DNA from: Promerops cafer
Lineage: Eukaryota > Chordata > Aves > Passeriformes > Nectariniidae
DNA length: 64,000 nucleotides
Assembly: GCA_013398275.1 (NCBI GenBank)
Contig: VZSE01004866.1
Location: 2,498,783 to 2,562,782 of the forward strand
Direction of reading: 5' to 3'
Shown here: positions 39,135-49,930 of the stretch, piece by piece
Layout of the letters: each line of letters opens with the position of its first letter
Numbering within the stretch: position 1 is the first letter of the stretch
Notes under the pieces: generated by a model
The model's database searches: none
What the model was told of the DNA's origin: nothing
The model's input: the letters and a program-made list of their open reading frames with translations, nothing else
Made by a program: the position numbers and the translations under genes

Positions 39135-39235
39135 CTCTTGCTGGTTCTCCTCTTGGTCCATTACAATGGGCTGCGTTACGAGCACACCAAGCAAAGTAGC
39201 CCAAGTCTCTTCAAACTGAGTACGGCTGATCCATC
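39135..39235 (-). CDS. HTT: HTT exon 54
   Basis: This 101-bp exon completes a Gly codon, then WISRTQFEETWATLLGVL to EENQQE. The acceptor is tccatag and the donor gtaatg. The exon ends in an acidic, glutamine-rich linker where human has EESPPE. Confidence 0.95.
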
Positions 39236-39354
39236 CTATGGAAACACTCAGAGATAGCCATTTATGTCTCAGTACAAAGTCAAACAATGAACAGCATTAA
39301 AAACAGGTACATTGTTTCCACAGATTTTGTTTCATTCATTTTGGCATTTTTTGT

Positions 39355-39541
39355 AATGGAATAGGCTCCCCATGGAAGTGGTCACAGCACCAAGCCTGGC
39401 AGTTTTTAGTAAGCGTTTGGACAATATTCTCAGGCCCATGGTGTGACTCATGGGGATGGTGCTGAGCAGGGCCAGGAGCTGCGACTCAATAATCCTTGTG
39501 GGTCCCTTACAATTCAGCTCATTTTGTAATTCTGTGATCTA
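39355..39541 (+). mobile_element. CR1 3' end in HTT intron 53
   Basis: It starts with ggaataggctccccatggaa and ends with ttttgtaattctgtgatct, the CR1 C-terminal coding and tail pattern. It lies only 120 bases from exon 54. Confidence 0.85.
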
Positions 39542-39637
39542 TTAGGTATGGATGGGAATGGCAAAGAACAACACCGTAGCTTCTCTCCTTCAGCTCTAAG
39601 AAGGTGGAGAGAAACAGAAACACTGTGCTAAGACACT

Positions 39638-39705
39638 CACAGAATGGTTTGGGTAGGAAGGATTTTTTCAAGATCTTCTAGTCCAACCCAAAACATCTGA
39701 TGTCT
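39638..39705 (-). mobile_element. CR1 3' tip fragment
   Basis: The bases cacagaatggtttgggtagg and tcttctagtccaaccc are the reverse complement of a CR1 3' terminus. It faces the plus-strand copy about 100 bases away. Confidence 0.65.
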
Positions 39706-40032
39706 GAGCTGAAGGTAGGTTACAGGGGTATCTTATCACAGGACTTTACACTGTGCATTAATAGAAAAAAGTGGGGGGGAAGCAAAATACTCTCAAACAG
39801 TGCCAAGCGTATGATCCAGAAAACAAGTGGTCATTCTGCAAGAGCACACTGAAATCTGAGTTGGAATAACTTCTGGCTTTACTTCCATAATTCATTCTCT
39901 TCATGGAACAAAATGTAAGAATTAGTGCAGAGCAACAGAAGTTAGCAGATTCAGATACAGTTATTCAGTAATTTCAAAACACAGGTAAATGCCCAATAAG
40001 AGCCAAGTGCATTAATTTAATTTTGTACATAC

Positions 40033-40159
40033 CAAGTGTATTAATGCGATAGATGAACTCCTTAAATATTTCCTTCTCTTGAAGAAATTCTACTGGGATT
40101 TCAGGAAAAACTGTGCCGAAGTCCCCTAAAGGCTTTGGTGACCAGCCTAATTTCCAGAC
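40033..40159 (-). CDS. HTT: HTT exon 53
   Basis: This 127-bp exon starts in phase 0 with VWKLGWSPKP and runs to YRINTL plus one base. The acceptor is ctttag and the donor gtatgt. The PEIPVEFLQEKEIFKEF segment is almost unchanged from human. Confidence 0.95.
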
Positions 40160-40766
40160 CTAAAGAAGTATAATGAAAGTTTAATTATCCAAACTAGATA
40201 TAGTATATATATTACAGTTCTAAATATACAGGCACCATTCAAAGGCAACAAGACATCAGTAAATAAAAGTAGTTCTCCAAAGAGAAAAATACTCAAAGAA
40301 AGATGAACACATAACAAAACTTATATACAATGTACACCATATTTCTTATTTTAGGGCTTTTTCCATCATATTTCCCACTGTAAATTAATTATCCAGTTTT
40401 ATGCTCAAAGTTTAGATATAGAAGCAAGTAAGTTCCTGTCACATATTTCAGTTTAGAAATTGTGCAGAAATTATGCTGAAACAAAATTTAAGGAAGACAG
40501 TTCACATACTGATACTTCAGAGACAGGGCAAAAAAGTTCAACCAAAAAAATTATGTTTCAACATCCCCTCAAAAACAGAGTGCTGAGAAACAGAGAAGTG
40601 GCCTTGCACATGCTGTTACTCAGTGTTCAAAAAGAAAAACTGATTGATCAAACCAGCTGAAGGTTGAAGTCCTACTGTTGTAGAACTTCAGATGCAGCAC
40701 CGTGTTTGGTTTTCAAAGTTTCTCAACAACTTTTGAAGTCCTGAAAGCAAAGTATAATAAACATAC

Positions 40767-40954
40767 CAAGGGAGGTACTCTGGTGTAGCTGTTCACTAGA
40801 GGCAGCCTTGCTAAACTGATGATGATATTCTTGAGGACAGGAGTGAGAAATGCAGGGATGCTGCTGTTTCTTTTGTGCCCCAGTGATAAGACAGTCTGTA
40901 GGCATTCCACCATCTCAGCTATCATTTCACATGCTGTAATAATGTGTTTTGTTT
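40767..40954 (-). CDS. HTT: HTT exon 52, with nuclear export motif
   Basis: This 188-bp exon runs from KTKHIITACEM to YTRVPPL in phase 0 at its end. The acceptor is acaaag and the donor gtatgt. It encodes IIISLARLPL at 40826-40797, which corresponds to the nuclear export signal described at about human residues 2395-2404; all ten residues are kept. The acceptor lacks a long pyrimidine tract but the phase and residue alignment decide it. Confidence 0.94.
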
Positions 40955-41363
40955 CTTTGTTGGGAGAAAAAGAAATTCAGTTTTATGAATCCATTCAAAA
41001 GACAAATAATTTAAAAAGACAGAAACACAAAATTTCTAACTAAAGAGTATGTTCATTAAAAAGGACACATAACGAAGAAATTTTAAAAATTTAAAATACC
41101 ACACGTTAAAAAGTTCAGTCTGTAGCACACTGCACAGCTAACAGAATCCCCCAAAAGAAAAATCTGCATTAATGTATAACTTTCAAGAAAAAACAGCTAT
41201 ACCTATCGAATATATGGCAACCTGTATTTAATTGACATTTGCCAAATACAGAAAAGGACTCAGATGAACTTTCATTGTTAAAAATAACAGTAATGGAAAG
41301 GATATCTAAAACTATTTCTTCAGTGAAAGTTTAGGGCAGAAGCAAAATTCACTGTTTACTCAC

Positions 41364-41459
41364 TCTGTGCATTTGAATCCACTTCCCCCTCACTTAAAGG
41401 TTTTGAAGTATTCTTCTTTCTTTCAGGACTCAGAAGTTGATTACCAGGTTCCACAGCAA
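41364..41459 (-). CDS. HTT: HTT exon 51
   Basis: This short 96-bp exon encodes a disordered loop from VAVEPGNQLLSPERKK to DSNAQ. The acceptor is attcag and the donor gtgagt. It appears two residues shorter than human as I recall it, because the glutamate run near its end is reduced to SEGEVD. The phase fits both neighbours exactly, so the contraction is in frame. Confidence 0.93.
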
Positions 41460-41742
41460 CTGAATTGGAGAAAAATATTTGAATGATACAGCTATTACCT
41501 ATTTCATATTCCATTTTTTAATCAACACCACATAGTAGTCAAATGTTTCACATATCCAAGGCATTTGCCAAGTTCAAAAGTAAACACTAAATTTTAAATG
41601 GAAAATTCAAGTAGTAAAAGCTAAATTTGTCAAATAATCAGTAAGAACTCAGAGGAAATATGCCAGACATGCAGCATTTGATCAGTGATGACTGGCAATC
41701 TATTAACAAAATTTTTCTCCTCGCTGATCAAACTGCACTCAC

Positions 41743-41920
41743 CTGCTTCTATGATAAATCTAATGCAGTTAATTAAGGAGCAAGCATATGTCACATGAGC
41801 TGCAGAAGACAGCAAGTTCCAGAGACTAGGCTGCTGTAGTGTCAGACAGCAACAGTCCAGACCAGCTTGAAGATCTACACTTAAGGGAATCTGGTCATGC
41901 ACTAAATGCCATGACAGCGC
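41743..41920 (-). CDS. HTT: HTT exon 50
   Basis: This 178-bp exon starts in phase 0 with ALSWHLVHDQIPL and ends FIIEA plus one base. The acceptor is gtacag and the donor gtgagt. It contains the cysteine triplet motif AGLDCCCL typical of huntingtin. Confidence 0.95.
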
Positions 41921-42380
41921 CTGTACAAAAAGAGAAATTCCCCATTAATAGTAAATTCTCCCAACAGAACAACTTCTAACCAAGGGTGACTTTTTCTTAA
42001 CTCAGCAAAATGTAAAGTTTAGTAGCAAATAGTACTGTTTTTTTCCCGAGAGAACAGTATTTCTTTTAAGTACAAGAAAATTATGACATTTCTATACTGT
42101 TTATTTAATGTCCCAAAAATCAGTGCAGGACCCTTTCTCCCAAATGCCAGCACCATTCCATCAATCAACCAACCTGTCCTTGTATAAAGCTGTCCTTGTC
42201 CCACATCCCAAATCTGATTTACTAGCACAGGTCAAACACAAAAAAACACTGAAGAAATTTCTACAGTTAGGATAAAATAATTGCCCCCATCAAAAATTAC
42301 TCAGTGGTGATCAGTTTAAGATAGAGTTGTTCCCTCTCCCAACAACTCATCACATCTCTAATTATGGTGTAGTTTCTTAC

Positions 42381-42526
42381 CTCTACTGACATCACTACGA
42401 ATTTCAGGATATCACCCTCTTTGTCAGGAGGAACACGGAGACCAGCTGGTAGTTTTGAGAGTAACAACAAATACTGAGCCAGTGCACGACAAAGTGTCAT
42501 CACAGACTGATACATCATCTCATCTC
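42381..42526 (-). CDS. HTT: HTT exon 49
   Basis: This 146-bp exon completes the Gly codon of exon 48 (G, then DEMMYQS) and ends KFVVMSVE in phase 0. The acceptor is tttatag and the donor gtaaga. The RALAQYLLLLSKLP helix is conserved. Confidence 0.95.
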
Positions 42527-42726
42527 CTATAAAATAAGACTGGATGAAATCTAGCAGTTTGAGTTTTTTTTCCATTCAATAAATGTTTTTCAGCACTATT
42601 TCATAAGCACTTTTATGCCAGGTATCTTGATTTTTTTTAAATAGTAAGTTCATGTATTCACAAGACATCTGTAAAGTATCTTTGCAGAGGAGAGAATAAG
42701 CTTTAAAAGAACATTATTTCTATTAC

Positions 42727-42940
42727 CAAAGATATCGCTTAGTTTTTTCCAGTAGGCTGATGGCTCAGTTGGCAATAGTGGTTGAAAAACCTGGTGATTG
42801 GCTGGAAGGTTTTGAACAGCAGAAGACACATGATCCAGAGTTACCCTCCGAGCTGTTTCAAAGAGGCTGCTCTTCTGGTCCCTTGAGATCTCATTCATGC
42901 CAAGGCTTAAACAAGGTGCTAATAAGCTTAGGTTGAATTC
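42727..42940 (-). CDS. HTT: HTT exon 48
   Basis: This 214-bp exon runs from EFNLSLLAPCLSLGM to KKLSDIF plus one base. The acceptor is tttcag and the donor gtaata. It is a C-HEAT segment; the match is clear but less tight than in the final exons. Confidence 0.95.
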
Positions 42941-43692
42941 CTGAAATCAAACAGGAAATAAAAAGAAATTGCTTTTAAAGAGAAACTAAGTATCTGGTGG
43001 TATTATTCTAACATACTAATGTGGTGGTAAATTTACAGCTTATTGATTAACTAACTTATTATTAGCACCTCTGCTCTACTGTGGTGTAACAATACAGTTT
43101 AGCCCACATTGGCTCCAAATTTGAATTCCAACCAGTACCATATTGGAAAGAAAAATCAATATGCTTATTCCAAATTTTCAGGACAATGTGTGAATAAAGC
43201 TTAAGGATGACATATATACAAGGAATCTTCAAGTAATAAGTCTTCAAACAAACAAGTCAAGTATCTTTTTAGAAACAGCTTCCCCACTATTATTTCTGCA
43301 TACCAGCAGCAAATACCACCGTGAGAATTTGAACAAAAGACACTCTTAGATACAAGTTGTCCTTTATGCCAGTTTACTGTCTGTGGCCTGTTACTGGCTT
43401 ACTGCAAGTCATCCAAAACAGATATTATTGAAGAGGTTACAGAAACAGCTGGCCTTGGAAGAGACTGTATGGCAAATCAAGATTATGTAAAATGGTAAAA
43501 TTGGATTTTTCTCATTGCAATACATAAATAAACCTTTGCTTCAGCTCTACCTACTCAACCTGTTCTACTAGTAAGTTACTATTAGCAATATTGCTAGACA
43601 GATATCCACTGCTTTACGCAAGTATCTACTACTTTAGTTTCTAAAATTAAGTGAATTAGTATTGTCAGTATATATTATCAGTATACAAATTT

Positions 43693-43724
43693 GAAGTGTT
43701 TACATTTAAGAATGTAAACACTTC
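43693..43724. repeat. Perfect 14-bp-stem hairpin in HTT intron 47
   Basis: gaagtgtttacatt (43693-43706) and aatgtaaacacttc (43711-43724) are perfect inverted copies with a 4-base loop. It lies 75 bases downstream of the exon 47 donor in transcript direction. Confidence 0.85.
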
Positions 43725-43799
43725 AGAATGTAATCTATTAATATTACCAATAGGAACACTTGAACTAATTCCATCCTCTTCCTCTGACAAAGGAGTTAC

Positions 43800-43922
43800 C
43801 TTGCTGGTCATGAAGGAGTTCAGGTCAGGCTGAGGAATCCTATTTACCAACTCTGCTCCTTCTAGCAGTGCTGAGTCAGACCTGATGTAACACTGTGACC
43901 GCACCAGTGACAGATACCAGTC
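43800..43922 (-). CDS. HTT: HTT exon 47
   Basis: This exon has 41 codons in phase 0, from DWYLSLVRSQCYIRS to NSFMTSK. The acceptor is attaaag and the donor gtaact. The DSALLEGAELVNRIP core is identical to huntingtin. A perfect 14-bp-stem inverted repeat lies about 75 bp into the following intron. Confidence 0.95.
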
Positions 43923-44337
43923 CTTTAATAAGCAAAAAAGAAAATTTATTAAATACTTGTTTTCAGAAAACAACACAGGATATGGGAGGCAGAGGGATAA
44001 CTGCTCATTAGTATTGAATGTCTAAGACATCCTTAGGCTACATTAATATAAAAAAAACCCCTCAAAATAAAAAGCAAAGCAAAACACACAACTGGTGAAT
44101 GGAAATAGAACATCTTAAACTGGACCAAAGGATGTTCAGTGACAAGTTGTCTGCTTCCATAAAGTCTGGACAGGAAATGAGGAAAAATGAATCTTAATAT
44201 ATAGTGCAGGTATTTGTATTAGGATCCTAAAGCTGAGCAGACTATCTAGGAAAAAAGCATAGAATACTCAGTAGTCACACAAATATAACAGTAGTAACAG
44301 AAAAACCAATACTACAACCAAGGAAGAAAACTCTTCA

Positions 44338-44430
44338 AATAATATATACATAATAAATATAAATAATAAATGTAAATATAATCATAATAAATATATTGTA
44401 TATATTATATATAAAAAATATATAAATGTT
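44338..44430. repeat. AT-rich low-complexity run
   Basis: About 90 bases of nearly pure A/T made of ataaata and tatata words. It recurs at 45101-45193 as part of the false duplication. Such a run can by itself stop short-read assembly. Confidence 0.85.
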
Positions 44431-44477
44431 CAAAGATTCAAATACATTTGCTGACATTAATTAATCAGAACACAACT

Positions 44478-44622
44478 AAACTGTCAGAGTTCAAGGAACA
44501 TCTGGACAATGCTATTAGTCATAGGATTTATTTTTAGGTAGCCTTGAGAGAAGCAGGGTGTTGGACTCATTGATCCTTATGAGTCCCTTCCAATATAAGA
44601 TATTCTATGATTCTGTGAACCA
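44478..44622 (+). mobile_element. CR1 3' end (first assembly copy)
   Basis: It shows tcaaggaacatctggacaat, then gttggactcattgatcctta and the terminal ctatgattctgtga, the standard CR1 end. The same copy reappears at 45241-45385 because of the false duplication. Confidence 0.82.
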
Positions 44623-45240
44623 TGCAGAAGTTGTGGGGGAAGCACATAAAAACTACTTTTGTTTAGAATTTACAAAGGAGATTTTTGGGGAAATTTGAAG
44701 ACAAAGCTATGGGTAAACGGTTTCTGGGCACAGAATTTTCTCCCATTGTCCAAGTAGGTCTCAATGTCTCCCCTTAGCCAATAACTGCTCAAATTCATCN
44801 CTACATTAATATAAAAAAAAACCCTCAAAATAAAAAGCAAAGCAAAACACACAACTGGTGAATGGAAATAGAACATCTTAAACTGGACCAAAGGATGTTC
44901 AGTGACAAGTTGTCTGCTTCCATAAAGTCTGGACAGGAAATGAGGAAAAATGAATCTTAATATATAGTGCAGGTATTTGTATTAGGATCCTAAAGCTGAG
45001 CAGACTATCTAGGAAAAAAGCATAGAATACTCAGTAGTCACACAAATATAACAGTAGTAACAGAAAAACCAATACTACAACCAAGGAAGAAAACTCTTCA
45101 AATAATATATACATAATAAATATAAATAATAAATGTAAATATAATCATAATAAATATATTGTATATATTATATATAAAAAATATATAAATGTTCAAAGAT
45201 TCAAATACATTTGCTGACATTAATTAATCAGAACACAACT

Positions 45241-45385
45241 AAACTGTCAGAGTTCAAGGAACATCTGGACAATGCTATTAGTCATAGGATTTATTTTTAG
45301 GTAGCCTTGAGAGAAGCAGGGTGTTGGACTCATTGATCCTTATGAGTCCCTTCCAATATAAGATATTCTATGATTCTGTGAACCA
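45241..45385 (+). mobile_element. CR1 3' end (second assembly copy)
   Basis: It is identical to 44478-44622 at an offset of 763 and should be counted once. Confidence 0.8.
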
Positions 45386-46239
45386 TGCAGAAGTTGTGGG
45401 GGAAGCACATAAAAACTACTTTTGTTTAGAATTTACAAAGGAGATTTTTGGGGAAATTTGAAGACAAAGCTATGGGTAAACGGTTTCTGGGCACAGAATT
45501 TTCTCCCATTGTCCAAGTAGGTCTCAATGTCTCCCCTTAGCCAATAACTGCTCAAATTCATCCAAACTATCAGCTAATCAAATAATTTTTGCCATCTCAC
45601 ATACATAAATTTCCTATTACTGTGTATCACTGTAGAACATGGAGGGACAAAAAGAAGAAATTATTTGTACCATGGGACAAACTAGAAAAAAGGAAGACAG
45701 AGAAGGCCCCAAGCCTTGCTGTTAGCCTTCCACTTCACTTGGAAATAAACATGTCTAAGTTCGTGAAAGACAGAAACAGTTCAGTATTCTTGATTGTTCT
45801 CTGAAAGTAATTTAAAGCTGAGAAGGAAAAACTGAACAACCAATGTTTAATTTCCAAGAGACAGCCAACAACTTTCAGCAAATGAATAAAACTAATAACT
45901 GTAATAAAACACATCAAGAAAACAAGATTATTTATCTGTCTCTATTGAACTGTATATAAATCTTTCCATTAAAGCTGAGCAAAGAAACCAAACTTGGTAA
46001 ATTTTTCACACTACTGTCAATATAACAAACATCTATGTTTGTGCTAATGACCCATCCTAAGTTCAACAGTCAGCCAACACACATGAAATTAATTACTGAT
46101 CTATATTTGAGATACAATATGACAATCCTGAGAGCTTTAACTGCATAGTAAAAATAAGCTGCATTTAAATATTCTGTAAAGAATAAAACTTGTTTATAGC
46201 CAAGGCACTTTTAGTGACTCTTTCTAAACATAATCTTAC

Positions 46240-46378
46240 TTTGTCTAGAACTACATTCTCTAAAGCTGGTTGGTCTTCTCCATCTAGTGGGTGTGAGGTG
46301 ACCAGAGGTGAAGGACTGGTTGTGTCTGGTGCTACCATAAGACGAAACCTATCCAAGAGCGAGTAGAGTCTTTGGTGT
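46240..46378 (-). CDS. HTT: HTT exon 46
   Basis: This 139-bp exon runs from HQRLYSLLDRFRL to VVLDK. The acceptor is ttttcag and the donor gtaaga. The first 13 residues are conserved; the following Ser/Pro-rich linker (TTSPSPLVTSHPLDG) is variable but the same length as human by my recollection. It lies near the bridge/C-HEAT boundary. Confidence 0.95.
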
Positions 46379-47639
46379 CTGAAAACAGAAGAACACATCA
46401 GCAGAGGGCTATCTTAGTTTTGTAAATAATTTAAAAATAGAAAGACATGCAGTGACTCAATTCCAATCCCAGGACAGAAAAGCAGTAGGGTCTTCAGTTT
46501 TTTGTTAGATACATGCACTCATATGATGCAAACTTTCTTCGGGTATCAGAGGCCAAAATTAATTAACTCAGCACCACCAACAAATAAAGATTTAAATTTA
46601 ATTTAGCATTAAAATTTGTGATATACTTAAGCTTAAAATACAGCTTTCTTTATCCAGCAAATCTTTCCATGAGTAAGAAGAGTCAAAGTTAATGTACAGA
46701 TTATTTGACTGCAAAAAAATACATTTTAATAGATGCTAACCAAAAATCCACTAAAACTGTACTTCTATTTTTATAAAATGATCCCTTACTATACTAAAAA
46801 CCTCCAGTTTCTGGATTTATGTCAGTGTCAGAGATATTTTTTTCTATTTTTGGTACAGGTTTTTTTTTTGTTTGTGTTTTTTTAAAAATTCCACTACTGC
46901 TATCAAGAACTTGTACAAAGTAATGGTTTTTTATTATTTTTTAAAGATTAAATAGAACATCACCTATGTAGGCACATTACTACTGATCTACTGCAGTCTC
47001 ACATCTTAGGTTCTTCCCTCTACTTATTTCAGTCAGTTCATATATTAACCTCAAACAGCAATGACAAGAGGAGTAAATAAGGATCTTTCAACATCAAATA
47101 GAAGTTTTTAAAAAAATTAGTAATTTGCTCCTTTTTATACCAGCAGTTTAAACAGCCAGGAGACTAAACAGTTAAAACTTTTTAACACGGTTGTCTGGGA
47201 GAAAAACAAACAAAAAACCAAACTAAAAAACCCCCAAGCCCACTTAGCTTGAAGTGACAAGTTGCAAGTTGCAAGTTTGAGGAAAATAAAGTTGGCTTTA
47301 GTAAAATAGATTTTGTCAAGAAATTAATTTGCAGCTGCTGTCTCTGGAAAGTTAGAACACTGAGTGGGATGCAGGAGAGAGAATCTGATGCAACCCTCTA
47401 GAGCTTGCTTTAGTTCTTAAGTAGTTTATACTGCAAATTCAGCATAGCCAACACAACTGCCCCTTGGGCCAGAACATGCCAGCATCTTATGAGAGGGTTT
47501 ACTTCTGGTTTCCCCACAAAAACAACCCACTATCTGACCTCAAGGAAAAAAGCCAAAATGTGGGAAAAGAGAGTTAACACAATTTGTATTAGAACATTAC
47601 TTAGTTTGACATTTTAATGGTATTATTGGTATTACTTAC

Positions 47640-47716
47640 CTTGCTGCTAATCCACTGTTTTGAAGGTACTCCTGAATTCTATCCAGTTCTTCAACTGGTA
47701 ACTGAGCGATGCTGTT
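47640..47716 (-). CDS. HTT: HTT exon 45
   Basis: This short 77-bp exon starts in phase 0 (NSIAQLPVEELDRIQ) and ends two bases into an Arg codon. The acceptor is cgtatag and the donor gtaagt. It matches the bridge of huntingtin. Confidence 0.94.
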
Positions 47717-47959
47717 CTATACGAAAGAATCACAAGAATTTTACAGGACAGATATATGTAAAATCCCCCAAAATACTTTTACCAGATTAACAAAGTTACA
47801 GGCAGATAAAGTGAAATAAACATTCACGCATCTATATCCTAAATAAAAAAAAAAAGGTCAAATGGAATCACTTAACCATATTTTGATGTACTTTAAATCA
47901 TTGCTCTTGATAACACAGGTACTACCCAAAGTGCTTCCCAGGCACGGATTTCTCTGTAC

Positions 47960-48136
47960 CTGCAGAGTTGCTGCCAGCAGCATTTCCACGCGGCGGCAGG
48001 CCAGGGTGTCCACCATGCGGGCCAGCACTCGGAAAGGAGTGCACAGCAGCTTGTCCACGTACAGGGTCAGCACAGCCCCAGACTGGCTCAGGTGGATTCC
48101 CTCCAAGCACTGCAAGGTCTTCTTCAGGGTTGTGGG
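47960..48136 (-). CDS. HTT: HTT exon 44, copy A of a false duplication
   Basis: It has the same 59 codons and splice sites as 49754-49930. This copy is contiguous with exon 45 (47640-47716) on unbroken sequence, so a coherent model can use 51326-51505, then this or the other copy, then exon 45. It is part of the bridge region (VDKLLCTPFRVLARMVDT). Confidence 0.9.
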
Positions 48137-49531
48137 CTAGATGTTAAAACAGCACGAAACAGATAAAAAAAATGACAATCCATTTGGAATACAAAAGATC
48201 TTACAGCTAATGGAAAGACATTCAGAGAAAACTATAGCAGACAACTACCTGATCAATATAATCATCTCTGTGTGAGTGAGTTACTGGGTTATTTAATTAA
48301 TATGAACACTAAGTTGTTCAATGTGTAACTGTAAAAGCTTACTCTTACAAGAGAAAGCAAAACATAGGGAGCAAAACTTTTAGGGCAAAAAAGCTACAGA
48401 TTTAAGTGAAATTGCAAAAAGCTTTGAACACAGTGAGAAGCTTCAACTCTTTCTGGAAGAAGGCAGGAACATGTGCATAATCAACACACCTGACAGTACA
48501 GAAATGCAGACAATCCTTGGGGATTTTCTTAACATATGTTAAGAAACAGCAGTAGCAACTCAGGATCAAAAGGGTGTGCAAATAATTTTTTTAATTTCTT
48601 TTATTTTTTTTTAATATGAGCACCAATTCAGCACTAATATTCTAAAGAGAGAAACACAAAGACAAACTAGTTTGACTCATTAAACCAATCTTGGTTTAGA
48701 GCAGTCTGTTAATACCAGCTATTTTAATTTTACTGGCTTTCCTGATAATCACCAAGCATTTCACATAGTAACTACATCTTCCATTAAAACACATTCTGTT
48801 TAGTTCATTCTGCTGATTCTCAACTAGTGAAGCCCAGACTAATAAATATCACGTAACTTTAAAGCTGCCCTAGATTTTCACAGAGACAATGGAAAGAGAG
48901 CAGAAACAGCACTGAAGCTACTCATGGTGCAGGTGGCACAATTATGTCTTGATTATTATCACATTAATCACAATTATCTCCCACAATTATCTCTAGAGAA
49001 AGTCCAGCAAATGACATTTCCCACGATTAAGAGATATGCATACAACCTTCCATCCCTATAAAACATCATCCACTTCTTTTTTGAAAACTAAATTAAACTG
49101 AATTTGAAAACTAAAATAATCAACAGAAATAATACCCTGAATTTCTTGGTGATTTTCCCTCACCAAGTGGCTACGACTTTCAGAACAGATCAATGGGGAA
49201 GGCATGACAACTAAAGCACTGAAATCAAAGTTGAAAGTTACAGCTTTAATCTACCCATCAGATATTGATTATGTGGGATAACATTCATTAAGGAAGAAAA
49301 GCAGCTTAACCTCTCCACCGGAATTCATAGATTTGATGGACTGGAACACATCTAATACTGAAGTTACTAATATAAGGTTTGCTGCTTGCATTTTTAAGTA
49401 AGTGACTTTAAAAATAAAATTACAAGTTGATAAATGACCCAGAAATGTCAAACTTTGCATACTTATCAGTTAAACTTATGCTGACATGAAGTGACTTTAT
49501 TCTTTATGAGAAGTCAAAAAGTTAAACTTAC

Positions 49532-49611
49532 AGCTGCAAGATTCTCACACCGTGACTGAATGGCTTGGATGAAGAGACCACTGGCTGCTGAATTCCTGTG
49601 AACAGCACTGA
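49532..49611 (-). pseudogene. HTT: Partial repeat of HTT exon 43 (assembly artefact)
   Basis: These are the last 80 bp of exon 43 with its donor, cut off abruptly by the single N at 49612. It has no acceptor and no 5' half. It is best explained as the end of one contig that overlaps the next contig, not as a true exon fragment. Confidence 0.9.
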
Positions 49612-49753
49612 NAACATTCACGCATCTATATCCTAAATAAAAAAAAAAAGGTCAAATGGAATCACTTAACCATATTTTGATGTACTTTAAATCATTGCTC
49701 TTGATAACACAGGTACTACCCAAAGTGCTTCCCAGGCACGGATTTCTCTGTAC

Positions 49754-49930
49754 CTGCAGAGTTGCTGCCAGCAGCATTTCCACGCGGCGGCAGGCCAGGG
49801 TGTCCACCATGCGGGCCAGCACTCGGAAAGGAGTGCACAGCAGCTTGTCCACGTACAGGGTCAGCACAGCCCCAGACTGGCTCAGGTGGATTCCCTCCAA
49901 GCACTGCAAGGTCTTCTTCAGGGTTGTGGG
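49754..49930 (-). CDS. HTT: HTT exon 44, copy B of a false duplication
   Basis: This exon has 59 codons in phase 0, from PTTLKKTLQCLEG to MLLAATLQ. It is flanked by a catctag acceptor and a gtacag donor. It appears identical to 47960-48136, 1,794 bp away. Only one copy can belong to the mature message; including both would insert 59 extra residues absent from huntingtin elsewhere. Confidence 0.85.

Larger units (their letters stand above)
44038..45562. repeat. False tandem duplication around single N (762 bp x 2), HTT intron 46
   Basis: 44038-44799 and 44801-45562 are the same sequence with one difference that I can see (c at 44058, a at 44821). The N is at 44800. The duplicated piece holds an AT-rich run and a CR1 3' end, both hard to assemble. 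No exon is affected. Confidence 0.92.

Noticed and set aside
47960..49930. True tandem duplication of HTT exon 44
   Set aside because: The copies appear identical including introns, the borders are non-biological and a single N sits at the junction. An assembly artefact explains all of this.
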